DNA from: JAWKTT01 sp041398965
Lineage (GTDB): Bacteria > Planctomycetota > Planctomycetia > Planctomycetales > Planctomycetaceae
DNA: 64,000 bases
Direction: 5' to 3'
NCBI GenBank assembly: GCA_041398965.1
Contig: JAWKTT010000011.1
Coordinates: 84,876 to 148,875 of the forward strand
Below, one piece after another: positions 1 through 8,384 of the stretch (the stretch's first letter is position 1; each line of letters begins with the position of its first letter). The position numbers were made by a program, and so were the translations under genes. The notes under the pieces were generated by a model. That model saw nothing but the letters and a program-made list of their open reading frames with translations, was not told the origin of the DNA and did not search any database.

Positions 1-2
1 AA

Positions 3-1148
3 ACGATTGCTGTTTGGTATCGCGACCGAGACTACGACTTCCTCTGTTTCACAGACCACAACGTCTTGGCTGACAGTGACAAATGGGTCGACACCGAGCG
101 CAATGCCGGGGGGAAAAAGGCATTTGACAAGCTGGAGGCGTTGTTTCCCGACTGGGTCGAAACTCGGAAGTCGGGAGACCGAACACAAGTCCGACTCCGA
201 CGATTTACTGAAGTCGCCGAGAAGCTCAACGACCCCGGCAAGTTTCTGCTCATTCAGGGGGAAGAGATCACTGACAGCTACGATCATCGCCCGATTCATA
301 TGAACGCGAACAACCTCGTCGAACGGATCACTCCACGCGGTGGTGGAAACGTGCTCGAAACGATGCAAAACAATGTCAACGCGGTCATTGCCCAGCGTGA
401 GAAGACCGGCCAGCCGATGTTGATTCATCTCAATCATCCAAACTTCGGCTATGCCATTACGGCTGAAGAACTGATGCAGGTTCAGGGTGAACAGTTTTTT
501 GAGGTTTACAACGGGCACACGTCAGTCAACAACCATGGGGACAAGCGACATGCCTCGACCGAACGAATTTGGGATATCGTCCTGACGAAGCGGTTGGCCG
601 AACTTGGCTTGCCCCTGATGTACGGCCTCGCCGCTGACGACGGTCACCGCTATCACAACATCCCCAGTCGAGCGAGTGAGCCGGGACGAGGTTGGGTACA
701 CGTACTCTCGACCGAGTTGACCCCCGCCGCTTTGATAGAGGCAATGGAAGCGGGTCGGTTTTACTCCAGCAGTGGCGTCAGGCTGAAGCGAGTCGAGAGT
801 TCTCCACAAGGTCTCTCGCTCGAGGTCGATCCGGTCAAGGGAGAGGAATACGTCATTGAGTTCGTCGGGACACGTCGCGGCTACAAGCCGAAGGGAAAGC
901 CGGTCCGGGGTGTCGACGGAAAACTCCTTCATACAACGATGACGTATGATGACTCCATCGGCGAAGTCTTTGCGACGGTGAACGGGACATCCGCTTCGTA
1001 TCAATTTCAAGGAGACGAAATCTATGTCCGCGCCCGCATCACGTCGTCAGCGGAACACCTGAACCCCTCGGCTGAAGGAGACTTTCAACAAGCGTGGTGC
1101 CAACCCGTCATCGGCCCAGCAACCAAGGTGTTGCCAGAAGTCAAATGA
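3..1148 (+). CDS. PHP-domain phosphoesterase-like protein, 5' truncated by window edge
   Basis: The reading frame is open from the first bases of the window, so the start lies upstream; the in-frame TTG at 66 is internal. The visible N-terminus carries the PHP-type segment DFLCFTDHN (codons at about 36-62), the second metal-binding motif of the polymerase/histidinol-phosphatase fold. The first HxH motif would lie just off the left edge. Later conserved pieces include IHLNHPNFGYAIT and YNGHTSVNNHGD, which supply further histidines expected for a multinuclear metal site. PHP proteins of this type hydrolyse phosphoesters, but the substrate of this planctomycete family is not known to me. The C-terminal 120 residues look like a beta-rich accessory domain. 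Family assignment is fairly sure; the specific role is unknown. Confidence 0.8.
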   Translation, partial: TIAVWYRDRDYDFLCFTDHNVLADSDKWVDTERNAGGKKAFDKLEALFPDWVETRKSGDRTQVRLRRFTEVAEKLNDPGKFLLIQGEEITDSYDHRPIHMNANNLVERITPRGGGNVLETMQNNVNAVIAQREKTGQPMLIHLNHPNFGYAITAEELMQVQGEQFFEVYNGHTSVNNHGDKRHASTERIWDIVLTKRLAELGLPLMYGLAADDGHRYHNIPSRASEPGRGWVHVLSTELTPAALIEAMEAGRFYSSSGVRLKRVESSPQGLSLEVDPVKGEEYVIEFVGTRRGYKPKGKPVRGVDGKLLHTTMTYDDSIGEVFATVNGTSASYQFQGDEIYVRARITSSAEHLNPSAEGDFQQAWCQPVIGPATKVLPEVK

Positions 1149-1256
1149 GCGACCTTATTGGAAATTTGGTCGATGCGTTGGACACTGCGGCATCTGATGC
1201 GACGCACGTCGATCTGATTGGCCTCTCGCGAACATCTGCACATCTGGAATCCCGTC

Positions 1257-2615
1257 ATGACCGAGCCTCAACCAAGTCTGATGTCCCGCCTTTGGAACGG
1301 GATCGGCCCAGGGCTCGTGACCGCTTGTGTCGTCATTGGGCCGGGGAGCATTCTCACCAGTTCGACGGTCGGGGCATCGAAAGGCTACTCGATGGCTTGG
1401 GTCGTGGTGGTTTCCGTTGTCGCCATGCAGGTGTACATGGGATTGGGGGCGAAGTTCGGCGTTGTGACGCAATCGTCGCCGATTGCCGCCCTCAGAGATC
1501 GAGGACTCGGATGGATTGGCATCCTCATCGGCCTGTCCGCCTGCGCCATCTCGGCCCTCTTTCAGTTTGGAAACAATCTCGGCGTGCAGTCCGCCTTCGC
1601 AGTCTTCAAACCGAAGTTGCCAGTCTCTGAATGGCTGAAAAACTCCGACTGGCTCGACTTCGGAGTGGTGATCCTGTTTAACGTGCTGTCGATTGTCTTC
1701 CTCTTCTCGTTCCGCAATCTGTATGCCTTCATCGAACGACTGATGGCAACGTTTGTGGGGATCATGTTGCTGGCGTTTGCCATCAATTTGGGCTTCGCAC
1801 TTTCGGTCTCTCCCAATCCCTTGACCGACAATGTGCTAGGGAACGAATTGGCCACTGGCTCCGAGACAGCCGGGACAGTCTCCTCGGGAAGCGTTCCTGC
1901 CATCGCCACAACCGCGACCGGATGGATCGACCTTTCGGTTTTGGCACTTGCCGGGACAACATTCGTCATCACTGCGGCGTTCTATCAAGCGTATCTCGTG
2001 AGATACAAGGGTTGGCAACTGGCAGACCTGAAACGTGGCCTCTTTGACACCCGCGTCAGTGCCGGCATTATGTGCCTGATTACCCTGATGATACTCTCAA
2101 CTGCGGCCACGGTCTTGCGGGGACGCACACTCAGCAGCGTCAGCGATGTGGCCCAGCAACTTCAGCCTCTGTTCGGCGACTTCGGCCAGATGATCTTCTG
2201 CATTGGACTGTTCTCTGCGGCGTACTCTTCGTTCCTGATTAACTCGATGATCGGCGGCTTCATTCTGTCGGATGCCCTGAAGCTTGGGGATCAGCCGCAA
2301 GACATGGCCCCCCGATTGATGACGGCTGGGGTATTGGTTGTCGGTATGATTGTCGCGATTCTCTCGATTTCACTTCGCCAGAAGCCAGTACAGGCGATCG
2401 TGTTGGCCCAGGCGATTACGATTTTGGCCGCCCCGCTGATGGCCGGCTCGCTCTGGTGGCTGACGACGCGGGCTGATCTTTTAGGGATGAATCGTAACTC
2501 GTGGCGAATGAACGTCGCGGCTGGACTCGGTTTTGCTCTCATCTTCGCAATGGCTTCTTACACCGCAATCGACAAAGTCTACCCCGTACTCGCCGCCGCC
2601 CTGGGGGGCGATTGA
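1257..2615 (+). CDS. Nramp-family divalent metal transporter (divergent clade)
   Basis: A 452-residue integral membrane protein with about eleven hydrophobic segments. The N-terminus GPGLVTACVVIGPGSILTSS matches helix 1 of the Nramp (SLC11) fold, which imports Mn2+, Fe2+ or other divalent metals with protons. The canonical metal-binding DPGN of helix 1 is replaced by GPGS, and the helix 6 A-M-P-H stretch is not evident (TTFVITAAFYQAYLV is there instead), so this is a divergent Nramp relative with uncertain substrate. I chose ATG 1257 (MTEPQPSL) over the upstream in-frame TTG 1218, because the additional 13 residues are polar and the fold begins right after MTEPQPSL. The gene follows the PHP gene after about 110 bp in the same direction; no functional link is evident. 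Confidence 0.85.
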   Translation: MTEPQPSLMSRLWNGIGPGLVTACVVIGPGSILTSSTVGASKGYSMAWVVVVSVVAMQVYMGLGAKFGVVTQSSPIAALRDRGLGWIGILIGLSACAISALFQFGNNLGVQSAFAVFKPKLPVSEWLKNSDWLDFGVVILFNVLSIVFLFSFRNLYAFIERLMATFVGIMLLAFAINLGFALSVSPNPLTDNVLGNELATGSETAGTVSSGSVPAIATTATGWIDLSVLALAGTTFVITAAFYQAYLVRYKGWQLADLKRGLFDTRVSAGIMCLITLMILSTAATVLRGRTLSSVSDVAQQLQPLFGDFGQMIFCIGLFSAAYSSFLINSMIGGFILSDALKLGDQPQDMAPRLMTAGVLVVGMIVAILSISLRQKPVQAIVLAQAITILAAPLMAGSLWWLTTRADLLGMNRNSWRMNVAAGLGFALIFAMASYTAIDKVYPVLAAALGGD

Positions 2616-2819
2616 TCTGGCGGTCTGCTGGCATAACGAATTGACCTCTGTCCAGAGGCGCCGTAGACTGATGGAGTCAGTTGGATGGCGATTCGCCCTC
2701 CTGGCTGCGTCGATTGTTTGCCGTCTAACCGAACACTTATCATTCCTCAGAGACGTGCCGCCTGATGGTCTTCGGGATCACGTCGTGTCGTGTCTGACTC
2801 TTCTGGAAAGGGAATCGCC

Positions 2820-3827
2820 ATGAATCGTTTCCATCGTCACCCTGTTGGCCGACTTATTCCGCCGAAGGACTCGCGTGGGTTTCGTTGGACATTCCGACTG
2901 GCGGTGTGCGGCCTGTTGGCCCTCGTTACTCCCGGAATCTCCTTTGCCGATGACGATTACGCAGGCGAAGCCAAAACAATTAATGCTTCAGATGGCTGGC
3001 CTCTTGCCTGCACCTATTATGTTGCGAAATCGACTGGGACCAATGTCGCCCGGAACGATGGAGACAAGAACGCTCCGGTCGTCCTGCTGTTGCACGGCGA
3101 AAAGGGGAGTCGCCTGTTCTGGGATAAGACGTCGGCCATCCCCGGTACGAAGCTGACGTTCGCCAAGTTGCTGCACGACCGAGGCTACGCGGTGCTGACA
3201 ATCGACATGCGGAAGCATGGAGAAAGCCAACCTGAGGGAGTCGAACCGAAATTTACTGTCAACGATTACGCGATGATGGTGGCCGACCTTGCTTCAGTGA
3301 AGGAGTTCTTGCTTCAGGAGCATCAGGCCGAACGGCTGAATATTCGGAAGTTCGCGATTGTGGCTCTCGACATTATGGCCCCTATCGCCTGTGCGTACGC
3401 CGAATACGACTGGCGCAGGCTCCCCTACGACGATCACCCGATCCCGGCAATGGCGACGCCACGTGGTCAAGATGTCCGAGCACTTGTGCTGATTTCCCCT
3501 GAAACCTCGATTGGCCGTTACAAGATCGCCAGCAGTTTGAAGTATCTTGGAAGCTGCACGCCGAATATCTCGTTCCTGACCGTCTCCGGAAGTCAAGATC
3601 GGTCCGGCAATGCCAAGGCCGAGTTGACATTGAAATCGTTTGGTGCCCGGCCCGACTTCGAGGACCACGTCCGACATCAGTCGATCGATACCAACGAGAA
3701 GTCAGACAAACTGTTCGCTAATCCTTCCATTAAGGTAGAGAACTACCTCGTGGACTTTCTCAAGAAAAATGTCCTCGACCTGAAAATCGAGTGGCAAGAT
3801 CGCCGCAGTCGACTTGACCGCGAGTAG
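2820..3827 (+). CDS. secreted alpha/beta-hydrolase-fold protein
   Basis: 335 residues with an N-terminal signal peptide (hydrophobic stretch at about 26-42, then SFADDD). The body has the alpha/beta-hydrolase pattern: an LHGEKG oxyanion-hole strand at 91-96, the ID-RKHGES loop near 128-136, and a nucleophile-elbow position at 182-186. That elbow reads ALDIM rather than G-x-S-x-G, so the nucleophile position holds Asp184 and the flanking glycines are lost. The protein is therefore either an Asp-nucleophile enzyme like haloalkane dehalogenases and epoxide hydrolases, or a non-catalytic relative. Start at ATG 2820 follows GGAAAGGGAAT, a plausible ribosome-binding site. The in-frame start at 2790 would put ten polar residues before the signal peptide. 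Confidence 0.72.
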   Translation: MNRFHRHPVGRLIPPKDSRGFRWTFRLAVCGLLALVTPGISFADDDYAGEAKTINASDGWPLACTYYVAKSTGTNVARNDGDKNAPVVLLLHGEKGSRLFWDKTSAIPGTKLTFAKLLHDRGYAVLTIDMRKHGESQPEGVEPKFTVNDYAMMVADLASVKEFLLQEHQAERLNIRKFAIVALDIMAPIACAYAEYDWRRLPYDDHPIPAMATPRGQDVRALVLISPETSIGRYKIASSLKYLGSCTPNISFLTVSGSQDRSGNAKAELTLKSFGARPDFEDHVRHQSIDTNEKSDKLFANPSIKVENYLVDFLKKNVLDLKIEWQDRRSRLDRE

Positions 3828-3896
3828 TGGTAAACCCGCGTCCAGGAGTCCTTTTCACACGGAAACTTTCTCGCGAACCGAGAAGACAGGATCGTC

Positions 3897-4616
3897 GTGA
3901 CTCAACCGATTCCAGCGCGGACGCTCATCACCCTCTGTACCTATAACGAGTTCGAGAATCTCTCCCGCTTAGTTCCCGAGATTCTCGAACATGTTCCAGA
4001 TGCCCACATCCTTGTCATTGATGACAATTCCCCAGATGGGACAGGGCAGCTTGCGGATGAACTCGCCGCCGGAGACTCGCGGATTCTCGTCCTTCATCGA
4101 CCGCAAAAAGAGGGACTCGGTGTCGCGACAGTCGCGGGGTTTCGATACGGTATCAAACACAATTACACCCGGCTCATCAACATGGATGCCGACTTCTCGC
4201 ATCCCCCACGCTTTCTCCCTGCACTGCTTGCACAAGCCGACGACTTCGACGTCGTGATCGGTTCACGATATGTACCGGGGGGCGAAGTGGAAGGTTGGGG
4301 GTGGGGGCGGCACTTGATGAGTCGCAGCATCAACCTCTATGCCCGACTCCTCCTGGGACTGAAGACGAAAGACAACAGTGGCAGCTACCGTTGCTATCGT
4401 GTTTCCAAACTCCAAGAGACCCCACTGCATAACATCCGGGCCAGGGGATACGCCATCCAAGAGGAGATTCTCTATCTGTGTCGACGAGCGGGATGCTCCT
4501 TTACCGAGGTTCCCATTCGCTTCGAAGAACGCCGTTTCGGCAGTTCAAAGATCAACTGGAAAGAAGCCTTCTCCGCCCTCTGGGTCCTTTTTCGCCTCCG
4601 TTTCAGCTTCAAGTGA
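3897..4616 (+). CDS. polyprenol monophosphomannose synthase-like glycosyltransferase (GT2)
   Basis: 239 residues, GTG start. It is a family-2 glycosyltransferase most like the catalytic domain of dolichol/polyprenol-phosphate mannosyltransferase (DPM1). Visible motifs are LCTYNEFENL at the N-terminus, VIDDNSPDGT (nucleotide-sugar site), INMDADFSHPP (metal-binding DxD-like region), GSRYVPGGEVEGW and the C-terminal VPIRFEERRFGSSKI. It would transfer a hexose from a nucleotide sugar to a polyprenyl phosphate at the cytoplasmic face of the membrane, providing a lipid-linked sugar donor. There is no C-terminal transmembrane domain, so membrane attachment must be peripheral. The donor and acceptor cannot be told from sequence. 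Confidence 0.88.
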   Translation: MTQPIPARTLITLCTYNEFENLSRLVPEILEHVPDAHILVIDDNSPDGTGQLADELAAGDSRILVLHRPQKEGLGVATVAGFRYGIKHNYTRLINMDADFSHPPRFLPALLAQADDFDVVIGSRYVPGGEVEGWGWGRHLMSRSINLYARLLLGLKTKDNSGSYRCYRVSKLQETPLHNIRARGYAIQEEILYLCRRAGCSFTEVPIRFEERRFGSSKINWKEAFSALWVLFRLRFSFK

Positions 4617-5119
4617 TTTCGTGTCGTGATCTAGCGATCACAGGTCAGTCGCCTGAGACAAAATCACAAGACAGCAATGTTGTCCCATCCACGCGATGCG
4701 CGTTGCGACCCCGTATCCCGTCGGCGTTTTTCCGACTTTTCTGCCCCTTGCGCTGTTCAGGCTACGTCATGGTGGAATTTCCTCAAAGCCATTGGCCGGA
4801 CAGTTGTGATGGCATGTGTTGAATCGTCCCCTTGGGCGAAGTTTAGAACCATCACCTACCCCAACCATCTCCCCCTGTGGGGACATGGACCGAGTGAGTC
4901 GTGTCACCAGCGGGGAGGCGGAGCCTTGTGGCGTCTGGCACTTCCGATTCGGGCCAGGCACGACGTGGGGGATGGCCTTACTCCAATGCGGAAATTGGTC
5001 GTGACCTTCAGGTGGTGAAATGGAATTGTTAAACTGAGGGACCACTTAAGCCCCCTATTCATCGACAGTCTGATCGCTGTGATGCGTTGGAACTGTCTCG
5101 GCCCCATTGAGTTTTGCTC
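4617..5119. other. intergenic region without a supported gene
   Basis: About 500 bp between two plus-strand genes. Several short open frames exist on both strands but none has a recognisable protein pattern, and they overlap each other. No clear terminator hairpin with a T-run, tRNA or repeat was seen. It probably contains the 3' end of the upstream transcript and the promoter of the oxidoreductase gene at 5120, which I cannot pinpoint. Confidence 0.4.
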
Positions 5120-6445
5120 ATGCTGATGAACCGTCGCAACTTCCTTTCCACGACTGCCGCCTCGGGACTACTCTGGGGAGGGGGGCCTCTCATTTTGGGG
5201 GCCGACAAAGCAAAGCGATATCGAACGGCTCTCATCGGTTCGGGCTGGTGGGGGATGAATATACTGGGTGAAGCGGTGCGGGCGGGTCAGACGCAAGTGG
5301 TCGCCTTGTGCGATGTCGATGAAGGCCAGCTTGAGTCCTCGACGGATCAACTCAGTGAATGGACTGCTGATCAACCGAAACTGTATCGCGACTATCGCGA
5401 GATGTTCGACAAGGAACAGATCGATGTTGCGATTATCGCGACCCCCGATCATTGGCATGCGTTGCAGACCATCGCGGCGGTGAAGGCGGGGGCCCATGTC
5501 TTCGTCGAGAAGCCGACGGGGCACACAGTCGGGGAGAGTCGGGCAATGGTCTCGGCGGCTCGGGCGGCCGACCGGGTCGTTCAGGTGGGGTTACATCGAC
5601 GAAGTGGTCCGCATCATCTCTCGGGAATGGAGTTCTTACGCAGCGGTGCGGTCGGGAAGATTGGACTCGTCAGGATGTTCGTTCATGGAGGGGGAGGGGC
5701 GGAGACACCAACACCCAATAGCGACGTTCCAAAGGGACTCGACTGGGATTTGTACTGCGGTCCAGCTCCGATGCGTCCGTTCAATCGTCGCATTCATCCG
5801 GGAGGGTTCCGTAACTTCTTAGACTTTGCCAACGGCACTCTGGGTGACTGGGGAGTTCACTGGCTCGATCAAATGCTTTGGTGGAGCGAGGAGAAGCACC
5901 CCAAGAGCGTTTACTCGACGGGTGGTCGGCCGATCAAAGGGGCTGCGGTCTCGAACGACCGCGAGCAGACGACCGACGCCCCGGATCATCAGGTGGCGGT
6001 CTACGAGTTTGAGTCATTTACTGCAACGTGGGAGCATCGTCAATTTGCTCCAACCAGCGAGGAGAAACATCGGATCGGTTGCTACTTCTTTGGGGAAAAT
6101 GGGACCTTTCACATGGGATGGCGGGATGGCTGGACCTTCTACCCGAACGATGCCAAGAAGCCGATCGTGCATCAAGACCCCAAATTTGACAACGAGAAAG
6201 ATGGGCATAATGTTCCCCCACTCTGGGCCGATTTTATGACCTGCATCGCGAACGGTAAGAGACCGGTGGCTGATGTCGAGACGGGGCACTTGTCAACGAA
6301 TCTCAGCTTGCTCGGCATGTTGTCGCTGAAGTTGGGGCGGAGCATTCGTTGGGACGGGACGAAGGAGCAAATCCCAGGAGATGACGAAGCCAACGCCCTG
6401 CTGCGTCGGGAATATCGTGGAGAATGGAAGTACCCCGAAGCGTGA
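5120..6445 (+). CDS. Tat-exported Gfo/Idh/MocA family oxidoreductase
   Basis: About 440 residues. The N-terminus MNRRNFLSTTAASG is a twin-arginine signal, so the protein is probably exported folded with its cofactor. The Rossmann strand with the glycine motif GSGWWG follows, and the family signature EKP is present in HVFVEKPTG. The C-terminal half contains the WGVHWLDQMLWW segment typical of the large planctomycete Gfo/Idh/MocA group. These enzymes carry out NAD(P)-linked oxidation or reduction of sugars and cyclitols; the substrate here is unknown. The start may be ATG 5120 or ATG 5126; the latter begins directly at the Tat motif, and the upstream TTG at 5114 is unlikely. It stands alone, without a transporter or sugar-kinase neighbour. 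Confidence 0.9.
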   Translation: MLMNRRNFLSTTAASGLLWGGGPLILGADKAKRYRTALIGSGWWGMNILGEAVRAGQTQVVALCDVDEGQLESSTDQLSEWTADQPKLYRDYREMFDKEQIDVAIIATPDHWHALQTIAAVKAGAHVFVEKPTGHTVGESRAMVSAARAADRVVQVGLHRRSGPHHLSGMEFLRSGAVGKIGLVRMFVHGGGGAETPTPNSDVPKGLDWDLYCGPAPMRPFNRRIHPGGFRNFLDFANGTLGDWGVHWLDQMLWWSEEKHPKSVYSTGGRPIKGAAVSNDREQTTDAPDHQVAVYEFESFTATWEHRQFAPTSEEKHRIGCYFFGENGTFHMGWRDGWTFYPNDAKKPIVHQDPKFDNEKDGHNVPPLWADFMTCIANGKRPVADVETGHLSTNLSLLGMLSLKLGRSIRWDGTKEQIPGDDEANALLRREYRGEWKYPEA

Positions 6446-6615
6446 GTCTTGCCAATTCACAAGGCAATGAATCTCCATCTCCGTTGAGTGCGTGCGGGAT
6501 TGAGTCCACAAGACTGGCAACCGAAGAGGATGTCCGTTGTACGAAGCGTTGTACCGTTCCACTTTGATGACGATCCACCTGACTCAGTCTTCCTCCTCAT
6601 GGCTGTGATCAATTG

Positions 6616-7998
6616 ATGCTAACTCCCCGAACTGCCATCACCGTCGCGCTGCTGCTGTTCTTGACGTTTGCGGTCATTTCCATTTGGAGTGCGATGCAGC
6701 CGAGCGATTCGGGTGGACGGGGGTTCGATTCGTTTGGAACACGAATCGAGGGGCATCGCGGGTTGTTTGAAACGTTCGAGAGGTTGGGATTCTCGATCGA
6801 ACGCCGTTTCACTCCTCCGGATGCAACGCTGCCGCTTGATTCCTCCTTGGTTCTGATCGCCCCCAATCCGATGACGCTCGGGTTCGAGCCGTTGCCGTTA
6901 CAGCAACTCAGACCGTGGATTTCCAGTGGCGGACGGCTCGTGGTCTTCGCCCCCGACCTTGTTGATTTGCACTCGAGCCAGATCGAGCAAATGCAGAATC
7001 AATTAGATCACTTCGATCCTGACGTGTTCTCGTTGCTGCAAATCGACGGGGTGTCGGTCGAGTCGCTGAGCTATCGCGAAGTGCCCGTAAAGAACGTCCC
7101 AGACCAAGCCGAACTGTCGGCCATCTCGATCCGTCGGCACTTGTCATCACCTGAACAAACTGCCGCATCGAGCCGGGAGAGTACGGCAAATACCGTCGCC
7201 GGTTCTGGGATGAGCGAAGGGGTCGATGAAGGTTGGTCCTTGGCGTTTCCTATGGGGGACCTCGCGGTGCTGCATCTCAAGGAGGACGGCCCGGCCCGAC
7301 CGCATACTTCAGGCATCGACGGGTTAGAAGAGATGCGGACCATCGCGGCGACCATCCCGATCGGAAAGGGAGAAATCGTCATCGTCAGCGACCCGCATTT
7401 TGTAACCAACCTTCCTTGGGGAGCCGAAGAGAATGCCGCGTGGGGCGTACACCTGCTGACCGACGGTGGAACGCGGCAGGTTGTGATTGACGAATTCTAT
7501 CACGGGCTGATGGTGCGAGGGAACAACTGGTGGCTGTTGACCAAACCAGCCTATCTACTGCCGTTTCTGGCGATTTTACTCCTGCTCGGACTCATCACAT
7601 GGCGATTCGGGACGATGCTCGGACCGGCCCTCGCGACGCAGGAACCCAGTCGACGGGTGGTCAGCGAGTATGTCGAAGCGATGGGGGACTTCTTCCTGAA
7701 GGCGAGCGATGGCCGACGATTTGTGCTGAAGTCAGTGCATCAAGGAATCTGGCGACGTCTGTGCAAGGAACTGCATCTCCCTCCGTCGACCAAGGACCTG
7801 GAGACCATCGTCTCCCTGATGTCCCGCCGCGACCCTGAACGTGCGAACCGAATTCAGCAGGCGTTTCAGGAGTCGGAACAGATGTTCGAGTCCGCGACTC
7901 TGCGACCGGTAGACTGCATGAAGACGCTGTCTCAGTTGGATCGCTGTCTCCACCGTGACGAGGAAGCGAGACATCTAACAGCAAATGCCATCCGCTGA
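6616..7998 (+). CDS. DUF4350-domain membrane protein
   Basis: 460 residues, start ATG 6616 just after an in-frame TTG at 6613. There is an N-terminal transmembrane helix (about residues 7-26), then an extracytoplasmic domain with the DUF4350 pattern: FDSFGTRIEGHRGLFETFERLGF, split here as FDSFGTRIEGH and GLFETFERLGF, followed by LVLIAPN and SSGGRLVVFAPD. A second transmembrane helix lies near residue 310 (YLLPFLAILLLLGLITW), and the cytoplasmic tail is about 130 residues. DUF4350 proteins often sit beside MoxR ATPases and DUF58 proteins, but neither is present here. Its function is not established, and the lack of the usual neighbours makes a role hard to guess. Confidence 0.78.
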   Translation: MLTPRTAITVALLLFLTFAVISIWSAMQPSDSGGRGFDSFGTRIEGHRGLFETFERLGFSIERRFTPPDATLPLDSSLVLIAPNPMTLGFEPLPLQQLRPWISSGGRLVVFAPDLVDLHSSQIEQMQNQLDHFDPDVFSLLQIDGVSVESLSYREVPVKNVPDQAELSAISIRRHLSSPEQTAASSRESTANTVAGSGMSEGVDEGWSLAFPMGDLAVLHLKEDGPARPHTSGIDGLEEMRTIAATIPIGKGEIVIVSDPHFVTNLPWGAEENAAWGVHLLTDGGTRQVVIDEFYHGLMVRGNNWWLLTKPAYLLPFLAILLLLGLITWRFGTMLGPALATQEPSRRVVSEYVEAMGDFFLKASDGRRFVLKSVHQGIWRRLCKELHLPPSTKDLETIVSLMSRRDPERANRIQQAFQESEQMFESATLRPVDCMKTLSQLDRCLHRDEEARHLTANAIR

Positions 7999-8030
7999 TG
8001 GCCTTTGACGTTGCCACATTGCGTCACTCG

Positions 8031-8050
8031 TAGCCCGAAGCGTCAGCAAG
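8031..8050. repeat. possible planctomycete REP-like element
   Basis: The string TAGCCCGAAGCGTCAGCAAG lies between two genes. From memory, very similar TAGCCCGAAGCGT-AGCGAGG strings recur in intergenic regions of several planctomycete genomes. I see only this one copy in the window, so the repeat status rests on recollection and not on the sequence shown. Confidence 0.35.
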
Positions 8051-8384
8051 GAAACGGGTTGCATCGATCGCGAGTTCATCCTTATTGGCGATTCGGGTTA
8101 CGATGACGATGGAAAGCCACGGTGTTGTCGTGACGATAAGTCGAGCATGCACGAATTCATGGCTGATGGATTTGGGACGAGTCGTCACGTCATACCAATG
8201 AGACTGGTCGCTCAACACCGAACTCATGGTGGATTGTTGGCCACAAACGGATCGAAGTCTGCCACTTGTTCAGTCGGTGCTTGCATTCGCTCGGTTGCCA
8301 GTTGAGAATAGGGGTCTTATCCCGTGGGGCCGTAATGGACGGTCGCTAACGATTCGGGAGTGCGTCTTCTCCTGCGGAACAGAT

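Noticed and set aside
8024..8227. 67-codon minus-strand frame upstream of the heparinase-like gene
   Set aside because: It overlaps the REP-like string, which itself gives the ...ADASGYE end; no family pattern, no ribosome site.
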